Positions 36,176 through 45,423 of a stretch of DNA of 64,000 nt are shown here, piece by piece. Origin of the DNA: Clostridium oryzae (GTDB lineage: Bacteria > Bacillota > Clostridia > Clostridiales > Clostridiaceae); contig NZ_MZGV01000020.1 of the NCBI RefSeq assembly GCF_002029235.1, forward strand, positions 1 to 64,000, written 5' to 3'. Each line of letters begins with the position of its first letter. Position 1 is the first letter of the stretch. The position numbers and the translations under genes were made by a program. A model generated the notes under the pieces. That model had not been told where the DNA came from and searched no databases. It worked only from the letters and a program-made list of their open reading frames with translations.

Positions 36176-37459
36176 ATGCAAAGGGTAAAAATTGCAATTT
36201 TAGGTATTGGAAATGTAGGAACAGGGGTTTGGAAGATACTAACTATGAACAAAGAACAGGTATCAGCCAGATCTGGCTATGACATAGAAGTAGCTAAAGT
36301 GCTGGTGAGGGATAAGAAAAAGAAGAGAAATGTAGAAGTTCCTGAGGAGGTACTTACAGACAGTTTTGATGATATCATTAACGATGATTCAATAAAAATT
36401 GTTGTTGAGCTTATGGGTGGAGTGGACCCGGCCAAAAATTATATGCTAAAGGCTATAAAGAGCGGCAAACATGTGGTAACTGCAAATAAATTCGCCTTAG
36501 CTACTTGCGGAAAGGAACTTGCTGAGGCAGCTGAAGAATTTGGGGTAAAGCTTAACTATGAAGCAAGTGTGGCTGGAGGAATACCAATAATACATGGAAT
36601 TACAGAAAGTCTTACAGCCAATAAGATATTAAATATTGTAGGAATTATTAATGGTACAACAAATTATATTCTTACTAAAATGACACTTAATGGTATGGAA
36701 TTTGAAGATGCGCTCAAAGAAGCACAGCAGAAAGGATATGCAGAGGCTGATCCTACTTCTGATGTTGAAGGCTATGATGCAATGTACAAAATAGGTATAT
36801 TAAGCTCTTTATCTTTCGGCGGATATATTGATGTAGATTCTATTTATAGGGAAGGTATTACTTCCATAAATTCTATAGATATTGAATATGCAAAAGAATT
36901 CGGCTATGTAATTAAGCTTCTTGCTATAGCTAAGCAAAATGACGGTCTTGTAGAACTAAGGGTTCATCCTGCTATGATACCAGCAACACATCCTCTTGCC
37001 AATGTAAATGATTCTTTCAATGCAATATTTATAAAGGGAAATGCAGTAGGAGATTTAATGCTTTACGGAAGAGGAGCAGGGGATCTGCCTACAGGCAGTG
37101 CAGTAGTTGGTGATATTATTGCAATATTGAAAAACGGTTTAGATAAAAACGTTGAAAGGAATACATTTGCAAGTTGTCCGTTAAGAATTAAGGACATGGA
37201 GGATACAAGGTGTGAATACTATATAAGGGTTACTGCCAGCGATACTCCAGGTACACTAGGAGCCATATCTAATGTGTTTGGAGGTAATGGAGTAAGTCTT
37301 GCAAGTGTAATTCAGAAAGGAAAAGGAGACGTAAATGTTCCTTTAGTATTTGTTACTCATGAAACTCTTGAAAAAAATATAAATAAATCTATTAAAGAAA
37401 TCAAAGCTATGGAATCAGTTGTCAGTGTAGACAACCTTATAAGAGTTGAAAATATTTAA
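36176..37459 (+). CDS. hom: Homoserine dehydrogenase
   Basis: A 427-residue NAD(P)H-dependent enzyme that reduces aspartate semialdehyde to homoserine. IAILGIGNVGTGVWK is the nucleotide site; NYEASVAGGIPIIHGI, IINGTTNYILTKM and DPTSDVEGYDAMYKI form the catalytic domain. Residues ~350-427 form an ACT domain (VTASDTPGTLGAISNVFG), which usually gives feedback inhibition by threonine. GAGGGGG precedes the ATG. thrC follows 33 bases downstream, making a threonine unit. Confidence 0.95.
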   Translation: MQRVKIAILGIGNVGTGVWKILTMNKEQVSARSGYDIEVAKVLVRDKKKKRNVEVPEEVLTDSFDDIINDDSIKIVVELMGGVDPAKNYMLKAIKSGKHVVTANKFALATCGKELAEAAEEFGVKLNYEASVAGGIPIIHGITESLTANKILNIVGIINGTTNYILTKMTLNGMEFEDALKEAQQKGYAEADPTSDVEGYDAMYKIGILSSLSFGGYIDVDSIYREGITSINSIDIEYAKEFGYVIKLLAIAKQNDGLVELRVHPAMIPATHPLANVNDSFNAIFIKGNAVGDLMLYGRGAGDLPTGSAVVGDIIAILKNGLDKNVERNTFASCPLRIKDMEDTRCEYYIRVTASDTPGTLGAISNVFGGNGVSLASVIQKGKGDVNVPLVFVTHETLEKNINKSIKEIKAMESVVSVDNLIRVENI

Positions 37460-37492
37460 TTATGAAAGATAAATATACTGGAGAGTGATGAA

Positions 37493-38983
37493 ATGAGCAT
37501 TTTATACAAAAGTACTAGAGGAAATGAAAAACTTCTATCTGCTAGTGAAGCTATAATTAAAGGAATAGCGGATGATGGCGGATTATATGTTCCTGCTAAG
37601 TTCCCAAAATTAAATATAGACATTAAAGATATGGTTGATATGGACTACAATGAAGTAGCATATAATATAATGAAAGAATTTTTTACTGATTTTACGGAAG
37701 ACGAGCTCAAAGTTTGTATTTCAAAAGCCTATGATAGCAAGTTTGATGTACAGGAAAAAGCTCCTTTAAAAAAAGCAGGCGGTGCTTATTTTTTAGAATT
37801 ATTCCATGGTCCTACTATTGCATTTAAGGATATGGCTCTTTCAATATTGCCGCATTTATTAACTACAGCAGTAAAGAAGAATAATATGGATAAAGATATC
37901 GTAATATTAACTGCTACTTCTGGAGACACAGGAAAAGCCGCTTTGGAGGGCTTTTCAGATATAGATGGAGTAAAGATAATCGTATTTTTCCCTGAGCATG
38001 GAGTAAGTGAAGTTCAGAAGCTACAAATGAAGACACATAAGGGCAGTAACACTTATGTAGTTGGCATAGAAGGTAACTTCGATGATGCTCAGAATGGAGT
38101 GAAACGTATATTTAATGATGACAGTATGAAGAAGAAACTTAATCAGAACAATTATGCGTTTTCTTCTGCAAATTCAATTAATATTGGAAGGCTTATTCCT
38201 CAGGTGGTATATTATTTCTATTCATATATTCAATTAGTTAAGGAAAAGGAAATAAACTCTGGAGAGCAGATAAATGTAGTTGTGCCTACTGGAAACTTTG
38301 GTAATATCTTAGCTGGCTATTATGCAAAGAAAATGGGATTACCGATAGATAAACTTATGTGTGCTTCTAATGAAAATAAAGTACTTTATGATTTTATTAG
38401 TACTGGAATATATGATAAGAGAAGAGACTTTGTTATTACAAGTTCTCCCTCGATGGATATACTAATATCAAGTAATCTTGAACGTTTGCTTTATCATATC
38501 AGCGGAGAAAATACTGAGAAGATTAATGAACTAATGAATAAGCTAAAAGATCAAGGCGTATATGAAATCGACGATACGATGAAAGCAAACTTAAAAGACT
38601 TTTTAGCTGGATATGCTTCAGAGCAAGATACTCATACAACAATAAAAGAATTATATGATCAGGAAGGGTATGTTATAGATACACATACAGCTGTAGCATA
38701 TGCTGTTTGGAATAAAAAACGAAGTTTAGGACAAATCGATGATAAGAAAACAGTCATAGCTTCCACTGCAAGCCCATATAAATTTCCAGCTGCAGTTATG
38801 AATGCTATTGATAATAAGTATAAAATATATGATGACTTTAGATTAATTAAAGAGATGTCTAAAATAAGTGGTGTAACAATACCTTCAGCAGTTGACGATA
38901 TAGATAAAAGAGAAATTGTTCATAATAAGGTTTGTGATGCCAAAGATATGAAAAATGTTGTATGTGAAATACTACATGTTTAA
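37493..38983 (+). CDS. thrC: Threonine synthase
   Basis: A 496-residue PLP enzyme converting O-phosphohomoserine to threonine. LYKSTRGNEKLLSASEAIIKG and DGGLYVPAKFP begin the N-terminal domain; the Schiff-base lysine lies in FHGPTIAFKDMAL; TATSGDTGKAALEG and VPTGNFGNILAGYYA bind the cofactor phosphate. The length is that of the longer clade of bacterial and yeast enzymes. GGAGAGTG precedes the ATG. Homoserine kinase (ThrB) is not in the window. Confidence 0.95.
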   Translation: MSILYKSTRGNEKLLSASEAIIKGIADDGGLYVPAKFPKLNIDIKDMVDMDYNEVAYNIMKEFFTDFTEDELKVCISKAYDSKFDVQEKAPLKKAGGAYFLELFHGPTIAFKDMALSILPHLLTTAVKKNNMDKDIVILTATSGDTGKAALEGFSDIDGVKIIVFFPEHGVSEVQKLQMKTHKGSNTYVVGIEGNFDDAQNGVKRIFNDDSMKKKLNQNNYAFSSANSINIGRLIPQVVYYFYSYIQLVKEKEINSGEQINVVVPTGNFGNILAGYYAKKMGLPIDKLMCASNENKVLYDFISTGIYDKRRDFVITSSPSMDILISSNLERLLYHISGENTEKINELMNKLKDQGVYEIDDTMKANLKDFLAGYASEQDTHTTIKELYDQEGYVIDTHTAVAYAVWNKKRSLGQIDDKKTVIASTASPYKFPAAVMNAIDNKYKIYDDFRLIKEMSKISGVTIPSAVDDIDKREIVHNKVCDAKDMKNVVCEILHV

Positions 38984-39006
38984 TTTGTTTTTCCTATGAA
39001 GACAAA

Positions 39007-39048
39007 TGCAAGAAATGAATATATTAAATTCATTTCTTGCATTTTATT
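39007..39048 (+). terminator. Terminator of hom-thrC
   Basis: TGCAAGAAATGAAT (39007-39020) and ATTCATTTCTTGCA (39028-39041) form a perfect 14-bp stem with a 7-base loop, followed by TTTTATTTT. Confidence 0.93.
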
Positions 39049-39180
39049 TTGCAACTTAACAGATAAAATTCATTCCCTAAATTCATTCCTATAAATATCC
39101 ATGAATAAACAGCAGTAATATATCCATATTATAATCTTCAGCATTAATTTATAAACAATCAGGCAAAATTAAGATTAAAT

Positions 39181-39205
39181 TTGCTAAAAACAATAAAATT
39201 AGCAA
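39181..39205. promoter_or_regulatory. Possible operator upstream of gltB promoter
   Basis: TTGCTA and TAGCAA form a dyad centred 34 bases before the -35 box. The position would suit an activator, but the half-sites are short and the DNA is AT-rich, so it is weakly supported. Confidence 0.3.
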
Positions 39206-39226
39206 TAAAAAAATGCAAGAAACATA

Positions 39227-39254
39227 TTGAAATAATTCAAATTAAGTGTATAAT
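39227..39254 (+). promoter_or_regulatory. Sigma-A-type promoter of gltB-gltD
   Basis: TTGAAA (39227-39232), 16-base spacer, TATAAT (39249-39254). Transcription would start near 39261, giving a leader of about 40 bases. Confidence 0.75.
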
Positions 39255-39302
39255 TAAGATACAAACAGAACCTACATTAAGTAAAAAAGAGGGGGCAATT
39301 TG

Positions 39303-42300
39303 ATGAAATATGAAATGGGGCTTCCTGCTGCACAAGGACTTTATGATCCTCAGTTTGAAAAAGATAGTTGTGGAGTAGGTTTTATAGCTAATATTAAAGG
39401 CGAAAAAAGTCATGCATTAGTTAAAAATGGTCTAAAAATACTCCAGAATCTAACTCATAGAGGGGCAGTTGGTTCAGACCCTAAAACGGGTGATGGCGCA
39501 GGTATCCTTTTACAAATACCTGATGAATTTTTTAGAATACAATGTGAAAACTTAAGTATGGCTTTGCCTAAAATAGGAGAGTATGCAGTAGGAATGGTTT
39601 TTTTACCTAGGGAGCCTGCTGTAAGAATGCAGTGTGAAGGTATATTCGAAAGAATAGTACAGGAAGAGGGACAAACTGTACTTGGCTGGAGGGATGTACC
39701 TGTAAATAACAGAGTTATAGGTGAAACTGCTAAGGGGACAGAACCTACAATAAGACAAATATTTGTAAAGAATGATACAAGCCTAGGACAGGATGAGTTT
39801 GAAAGAGTTCTCTATATAATAAGGAAGAGAACAGAAAACGAAATTCATAAGCTTGTTACTAGAAATTCAGAATACTTTTATGTATGTTCTCTATCCAGCA
39901 GAACTATAGTATATAAAGGCTTATTTGTTGCTGAACAGATAAACAGTTATTATGTAGATTTAGATGACACAAATTTTAAGAGCGCTATAGCTGTTGTTCA
40001 TCAAAGATATAGTACAAATACATTTCCTACTTGGAGTTTAGCTCAGCCATTTAGATTTTTAGCACATAATGGAGAGATAAACACTATTAGGGGTAACAGA
40101 AATTGGATGAATGCCAGAGAGGGAGTTTTAGAGTCAGATACTCTAGGAAAAAATCTTAAAAAAGTATTTCCACTAATTAGGGAGAATGGTAGTGATTCTG
40201 AATCACTTGATAATATATTTGAACTTCTAGAGAAAGATGGAAGAAGTATGGCTCATGCTATGATGATGCTAATTCCTGAAGCTTGGGAAGGTAATGACAG
40301 CATGGACGAAGATAAGAGAGCCTTCTATGAATATCATGGTTCAATGATTGAACCTTGGGACGGCCCTGCTGCTGTAGCTTTTTCTGATGGTATCAAAGTA
40401 GGTGCTACTGTTGATAGAAACGGCTTAAGACCAGCTAGATATGTTGTAACTAAAGACGGTATGGCTGTGCTTGCATCTGAAGCTGGTGTACTTGATTTTA
40501 AGCCTGAAGATATCCTTATTAAAGGAAAGCTTAAACCAGGAAGAATGTTCTTAATTGATACTGAGCAGGAAAGAATAGTAGAAGACGAAGAAATTAAGAA
40601 GAGCATTTGTACTGCAAAACCATATAAAGAAATGGTAAAGCGTATGAAGACGACGCTTGCAGATTATGAAGATGTTGTGGTCGATGTAAACCAGCACGCC
40701 AATCTGCTTAAAGAGAAGCAGGCTGCTTTTGGATATACACTCGAGGATTTAAAAGTTATATTAGGACCTATGGCTGAAGCTGGAAAAGAGCCTATCGGTT
40801 CGATGGGAAATGATACTCCTCTTGCAGTGCTTTCAAATAAGCCGCAGAGTTTGTTCGCATACTTTAAACAGCTTTTTGCTCAAGTAACTAATCCGCCAAT
40901 AGATCCAATAAGAGAAAAGCTAGTTATGTCTCTTATGAACTATATTGGAACTCAGGAAAACATACTAAACAAAAATCAAGCAGAAAGTCCATTTATAGAA
41001 ATAGAGGGACCTGTATTAAAGAACGATGAAATGACAAAAATAAAGAGCCTTAGAAATGAGAATTTTAAGACTACTGTTATTCCAATAACTTTTAAGTACG
41101 ATACTGGTACAGAAGGTTTTGAAAAATCGCTTCAAGCTATATGTGAAAGAGCATCTGTCAGAATAAAAGAAGGCTATAACATAATCGTATTGAGTGATAA
41201 AAAAATCGATGCATATGATGCTACTATTCCAAGTTTACTTGCAGTATCAGCACTTCATCAGTATCTTATTAATGAAAAGACTCGTACAAAAGTTTCTATT
41301 ATAATAGAGACTGGAGAACTTAGAGAAACAATGCATCTTGCGCTATTATTAGGCTATGGTGCTACAGCAGTAAACCCATATTTAGCTTATGAGACAATCG
41401 AAAACTTAGTAGCTGAAAATGAAATAGCTATTGAAGATCCTAAAAAAGCTATAGCTAATTATATAAAAGCTCTTAATGCCGGACTTATGAAAATATTATC
41501 TAAGATGGGTATCTGTACTCTTCAAAGTTATCATGGAGCACAGATATTTGAAGCTATTGGTCTTAGCAAGGAATTTATAGATAAGTACTTTACCGGAACA
41601 CCTTCAAGAATAGGTGGAATAGGTATAGATGTAGTAGCTGAAGAAGTTCTTATAAGACATAAGAAAGCTTTCAACAATATAAGAAAACCAATGAAAGAAT
41701 TGGAAGTTGGTGGACAATACTCCTGGAGAAAAGATGGCGAGTTCCACTTATTTAATCCGGTTAGTATAGCTAAACTACGTAGAGCTGTAAGAACTGGTGA
41801 TTTCAATATATTTAAGGAATATACTAACTCTATCAATGATCAGAGCAAAAATCATTGTACATTAAGATCTTTGTTCAAGTTTAAAAATGCTGGTAAAGCT
41901 ATTCCGATAGAAGAAGTAGAACCAGTTAGTGAGATAGTTAAGAGATTCTGTACAGGCGCTATGTCTTTTGGATCTATAAGTAAAGAAGCTCATGAAACTA
42001 TGGCAATTGCAATGAATAGACTAGGTGCAAAGAGCAACTCTGGAGAAGGTGGAGAAGACAGCGAAAGATATACTGTTGATGCTAATGGAGATTTAAGAAG
42101 AAGTGCGATTAAGCAGATAGCATCTGGAAGATTTGGTGTTACAACTGAATATCTTGTAAATGCTTTGGAACTTCAGATAAAGATGGCTCAAGGTGCAAAA
42201 CCTGGAGAAGGTGGACAACTTCCTGGAAAGAAAGTAAATGCAGAGATTGGAAGAGTAAGGCATTCAACTCCTGGCATAGATTTGATATCACCGCCACCGC

Positions 42301-43835
42301 ACCATGATATTTATTCAATTGAAGATTTGTCACAGCTTATATATGATTTGAAAAATGTAAATCCTGCTGCAAGAATAAGCGTAAAACTTGTATCTGAAGT
42401 TGGAGTAGGTACAGTTGCTGCTGGAGTTGCTAAAGCTCATGCAGATATGATACTTATTAGTGGTTATGATGGTGGTACAGGAGCATCTCCTTTATCTTCA
42501 ATCAAACATGCAGGTATTCCATGGGAACTTGGCTTATCCGAAACTCACCAGGTATTATTGATGAATAATCTCAGAAGCAGAGTTAGAATACAGACAGATG
42601 GACAAATAAAGACAGGAAGAGATATTGTTATAGCATCATTACTTGGAGCTGAAGAGTTCGGTTTTGCAACTTCTGCATTGGTAGTAATGGGTTGTACAAT
42701 GCTAAGAAATTGTCAGGTTAACACCTGTGAGATGGGAATTGCTACACAGGACCCTGAACTTAGAAAGAAATTCAGAGGAAAACCTGAGCATTTAATTAAC
42801 TTCTTTACATTCCTAGCTCAGGAAGTTAGAGAATATATGGCACAGTTAGGTTTTAGAACAGTAAACGAGATGATAGGAAGAAGCGATGTGCTGGAAGTTG
42901 ACAAATCTGTTGATCATTGGAAGGCAAAATACCTTGATTTATCTTCTATTTTGTACAAGCCAGATGTACCAAGCAAGATAAAGTCATACTGTGTTATGGC
43001 ACAGGATCATGGACTTGATAAGTCACTTGATTATAGACTTATTGAATGTGCTAGAAAGGCTCTTGATGAAGGAAAGCCTGTAGAAGGTAATTTTGAAATT
43101 AAAAATAAGCATAGAGCTGTTGGTGCTATGTTAAGTGGTGAGATTGCTAAGAGATATGGAGCAGAAGGACTTAAGGATGATACAATAATTTTGAATTTCA
43201 AAGGTTCAGCTGGACAGAGTTTCGGTGCGTTTGGAGCAAAAGGACTTACTATTATTCTTGAAGGTGAAGCTAATGATTATGTTGGAAAAGCACTTTCTGG
43301 TGCAAAAATAGCTGTTAAGACACCTGCAGGTTCAACATTTAATCAGGAAGAAAACGTCATAGCTGGAAATACAATACTGTACGGAGCTACTTCTGGGAAA
43401 TTATTTGTAAATGGTTGTGTTGGTGAAAGATTTGCTGTTAGAAACAGTGGAGCCACAGCTGTTGCTGAAGGAGTAGGAGATCACTGCTGTGAATACATGA
43501 CAGGCGGTGTCGTAGCTGTACTGGGTAAGTTCGGAAGAAACTTTGCAGCCGGAATGAGCGGCGGAATTGCATATGTTTATGATGATAAAGATGTGTTTAG
43601 AGACAATTGCTTTAATGAAACTTTGGAAATAGACAAAGTTGAAGATGAAGATGAAATAGCTGATTTGAAACAACTTGTCCAGGAACATTATGATTTAACT
43701 AACAGCAGTAAAGCTAAGAAGCTTTTAGCTAACTGGAATAATGAGTTAGGTAAGTTTAAGAAGGTAATTCCTACAGCGTATAAGCAGATACTAAATGACA
43801 GAAAAGCAAATATGGAAAAGAAGGTAGGTGCATAG
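39303..43835 (+). CDS. gltB: Glutamate synthase (NADPH) large subunit
   Basis: A 1510-residue iron-sulfur flavoenzyme making two glutamates from glutamine and 2-oxoglutarate. Cys23 in KDSCGVGF is the likely glutaminase nucleophile after removal of a short propeptide. HQRYSTNTFPTWSLAQPFRFLAHNGE-type sequence belongs to the amidotransferase domain. The FMN domain has GAKSNSGEGGED and LISGYDGGTGASPLSS, and a 3Fe-4S site is formed by three Cys in GCTMLRNCQVNTC. The C-terminal GXGXG beta-helix region is present. I prefer ATG at 39303 over TTG at 39300, with GAGGGGG upstream. gltD follows at once. Confidence 0.95.
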   Translation: MKYEMGLPAAQGLYDPQFEKDSCGVGFIANIKGEKSHALVKNGLKILQNLTHRGAVGSDPKTGDGAGILLQIPDEFFRIQCENLSMALPKIGEYAVGMVFLPREPAVRMQCEGIFERIVQEEGQTVLGWRDVPVNNRVIGETAKGTEPTIRQIFVKNDTSLGQDEFERVLYIIRKRTENEIHKLVTRNSEYFYVCSLSSRTIVYKGLFVAEQINSYYVDLDDTNFKSAIAVVHQRYSTNTFPTWSLAQPFRFLAHNGEINTIRGNRNWMNAREGVLESDTLGKNLKKVFPLIRENGSDSESLDNIFELLEKDGRSMAHAMMMLIPEAWEGNDSMDEDKRAFYEYHGSMIEPWDGPAAVAFSDGIKVGATVDRNGLRPARYVVTKDGMAVLASEAGVLDFKPEDILIKGKLKPGRMFLIDTEQERIVEDEEIKKSICTAKPYKEMVKRMKTTLADYEDVVVDVNQHANLLKEKQAAFGYTLEDLKVILGPMAEAGKEPIGSMGNDTPLAVLSNKPQSLFAYFKQLFAQVTNPPIDPIREKLVMSLMNYIGTQENILNKNQAESPFIEIEGPVLKNDEMTKIKSLRNENFKTTVIPITFKYDTGTEGFEKSLQAICERASVRIKEGYNIIVLSDKKIDAYDATIPSLLAVSALHQYLINEKTRTKVSIIIETGELRETMHLALLLGYGATAVNPYLAYETIENLVAENEIAIEDPKKAIANYIKALNAGLMKILSKMGICTLQSYHGAQIFEAIGLSKEFIDKYFTGTPSRIGGIGIDVVAEEVLIRHKKAFNNIRKPMKELEVGGQYSWRKDGEFHLFNPVSIAKLRRAVRTGDFNIFKEYTNSINDQSKNHCTLRSLFKFKNAGKAIPIEEVEPVSEIVKRFCTGAMSFGSISKEAHETMAIAMNRLGAKSNSGEGGEDSERYTVDANGDLRRSAIKQIASGRFGVTTEYLVNALELQIKMAQGAKPGEGGQLPGKKVNAEIGRVRHSTPGIDLISPPPHHDIYSIEDLSQLIYDLKNVNPAARISVKLVSEVGVGTVAAGVAKAHADMILISGYDGGTGASPLSSIKHAGIPWELGLSETHQVLLMNNLRSRVRIQTDGQIKTGRDIVIASLLGAEEFGFATSALVVMGCTMLRNCQVNTCEMGIATQDPELRKKFRGKPEHLINFFTFLAQEVREYMAQLGFRTVNEMIGRSDVLEVDKSVDHWKAKYLDLSSILYKPDVPSKIKSYCVMAQDHGLDKSLDYRLIECARKALDEGKPVEGNFEIKNKHRAVGAMLSGEIAKRYGAEGLKDDTIILNFKGSAGQSFGAFGAKGLTIILEGEANDYVGKALSGAKIAVKTPAGSTFNQEENVIAGNTILYGATSGKLFVNGCVGERFAVRNSGATAVAEGVGDHCCEYMTGGVVAVLGKFGRNFAAGMSGGIAYVYDDKDVFRDNCFNETLEIDKVEDEDEIADLKQLVQEHYDLTNSSKAKKLLANWNNELGKFKKVIPTAYKQILNDRKANMEKKVGA

Positions 43836-43836
43836 A

Positions 43837-45255
43837 ATGGGAAAAGTAACTGGATTTAAAGAATTTAACAGAGAAGCACCTAAAAAGAGACCTATTAAGG
43901 AAAGAGTAAAAGACTATAGAGAAATGACAATCCAGCTTTCTGAGGAAAAGCTTAATGAGCAGGGTGCTAGATGTATGAATTGTGGTGTACCTTTCTGTAA
44001 TTGGGCTTGTCCTTTAGGAAATCTAATCCCTGATTTTAATGATATGGTTTATAAGAATAAATGGGAGAAAGCTTATAAAAGACTTGCACTTACCAGCCCT
44101 TTCCCGGAATTTACTGGAAGGATTTGTCCTGCACTATGCGAAGGCTCCTGTACACTAGGAGCTAATAGTGAAGCAGTAACTGTACAGCAGATAGAATTAG
44201 CAATTATCGAAAAGGCTTATGCGTCTGGCTGGGTAAAACCAGAGATACCTAAGGTAAGAACAGGAAAGAAAGTAGCTGTAGTGGGCTCAGGCCCTGCTGG
44301 ACTTGCAGCTGCAGCAAGACTTAATTCTTATGGACATAAAGTCACAGTATTTGAAAAACATGATGAAATAGGCGGACTATTAAGATATGGTATTCCTGAT
44401 TTTAAATTAGAGAAAACTGTCGTTCAACGAAGAGTTGACTTGTTAAAAGAAGAAGGAATTCAGTTTAAGGCTAACTGTGAAATAGGAAAGGATTATAGTG
44501 CGTTAAAGCTTAAGGAAGAGTTTGATGCTGTACTTCTTACAGGCGGATCTTCAGTTCCAAGAGATCTTAAGGTTAAGGGAAGAGAACTTAAAGGCATTCA
44601 TTTTGCATTAGAATTTCTAACTCAGCAAAACAGAAAAGTTGCAGGGAAACCTATAGAAGGTCCGGATATTGATGCCAAAGATAAGATTGTAGTGGTGATT
44701 GGAGGTGGAGATACTGGTTCCGATTGTATTGGTACGGCTAATAGACAGGGAGCTAAGAAGGTTTATCAGTATGAGATAATGCCAAAACCTCCAACTGCAA
44801 GAGACAATTCTATGCCATGGCCTGATTTCCCAAGAACTCTTAAAACAACTACTTCTCATGAGGAAGGTTGTGAAAGAAAGTGGTGCATCAGTACAACTAA
44901 GTTTGAAGGCAAAGAGGGTAAGCTTACTGAACTTCATGGTGTTGAACTAAAATGGAGCAAAGATGCTTCAGGAAAAATGGTTATGGAAAATGTTGAAGGC
45001 AGTGAATTTGTTCAACCTGTAGATTTAGTGCTTATTGCTATGGGATTCACTAATCCGCAGCATGAGGGCATGCTTAATGAACTTGGAGTAGAGTATGATC
45101 AAAGAGGTAATGTTCATACAAATGGTAACTTTATGACAAGTGTTGACGGTGTATTTACAGCAGGAGATATGAAGACAGGACAATCATTGGTTGTAAGAGC
45201 AGCTAGCAGTGGAATAGGAGCTGCAGAAAGTATCGATAAGTATTTAATGAAATAA
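43837..45255 (+). CDS. gltD: Glutamate synthase small subunit
   Basis: A 472-residue NADPH-oxidising flavoprotein that passes electrons to GltB. Two 4Fe-4S clusters are bound by the N-terminal Cys motifs CMNCGVPFCNWACPLGN and CPALCEGSC. The FAD site is VVGSGPAGLAAAARL and the NADPH site is VIGGGDTGSDC. ATG at 43837 lies one base after the gltB stop with GGTAGGTG upstream; an alternative GTG at 43828 overlaps gltB. The arrangement implies coupled, equal expression. Confidence 0.95.
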   Translation: MGKVTGFKEFNREAPKKRPIKERVKDYREMTIQLSEEKLNEQGARCMNCGVPFCNWACPLGNLIPDFNDMVYKNKWEKAYKRLALTSPFPEFTGRICPALCEGSCTLGANSEAVTVQQIELAIIEKAYASGWVKPEIPKVRTGKKVAVVGSGPAGLAAAARLNSYGHKVTVFEKHDEIGGLLRYGIPDFKLEKTVVQRRVDLLKEEGIQFKANCEIGKDYSALKLKEEFDAVLLTGGSSVPRDLKVKGRELKGIHFALEFLTQQNRKVAGKPIEGPDIDAKDKIVVVIGGGDTGSDCIGTANRQGAKKVYQYEIMPKPPTARDNSMPWPDFPRTLKTTTSHEEGCERKWCISTTKFEGKEGKLTELHGVELKWSKDASGKMVMENVEGSEFVQPVDLVLIAMGFTNPQHEGMLNELGVEYDQRGNVHTNGNFMTSVDGVFTAGDMKTGQSLVVRAASSGIGAAESIDKYLMK

Positions 45256-45258
45256 AGA

Positions 45259-45312
45259 ACGTAAGGAAGCGTAGGTGGCTGAAAAATGCAACCTATGCTT
45301 TCTCTTACGTTA
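45259..45312 (+). terminator. Hairpin after gltD
   Basis: AACGTAAG-AAGC-TAGGT pairs with ACCTA-GCTT-CTTACGTT across a loop containing GGCTGAAAAATGCA. The T-run is absent. Its loop resembles that of the next hairpin. Confidence 0.65.
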
Positions 45313-45349
45313 CGTTTAGCAACTTAATAACTTCTGGATAATATTATAA

Positions 45350-45412
45350 AAGGTGAGAGTTATCTCTGGCGGCTGAAAACGCACCAGGTGCTAACTCTCA
45401 CCTTTAACTTTA
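45350..45412. terminator. Second hairpin between gltD and the cation ATPase gene
   Basis: AAAGGTGAGAGTTA pairs perfectly with TAACTCTCACCTTT (14 bp). The loop contains GGCTGAAAACGCACC, close to the loop of the hairpin at 45259. C/T-rich sequence ending CTCTTTTAACTT follows. It may terminate either convergent gene. Confidence 0.7.
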
Positions 45413-45423
45413 CTTTTACTCTT

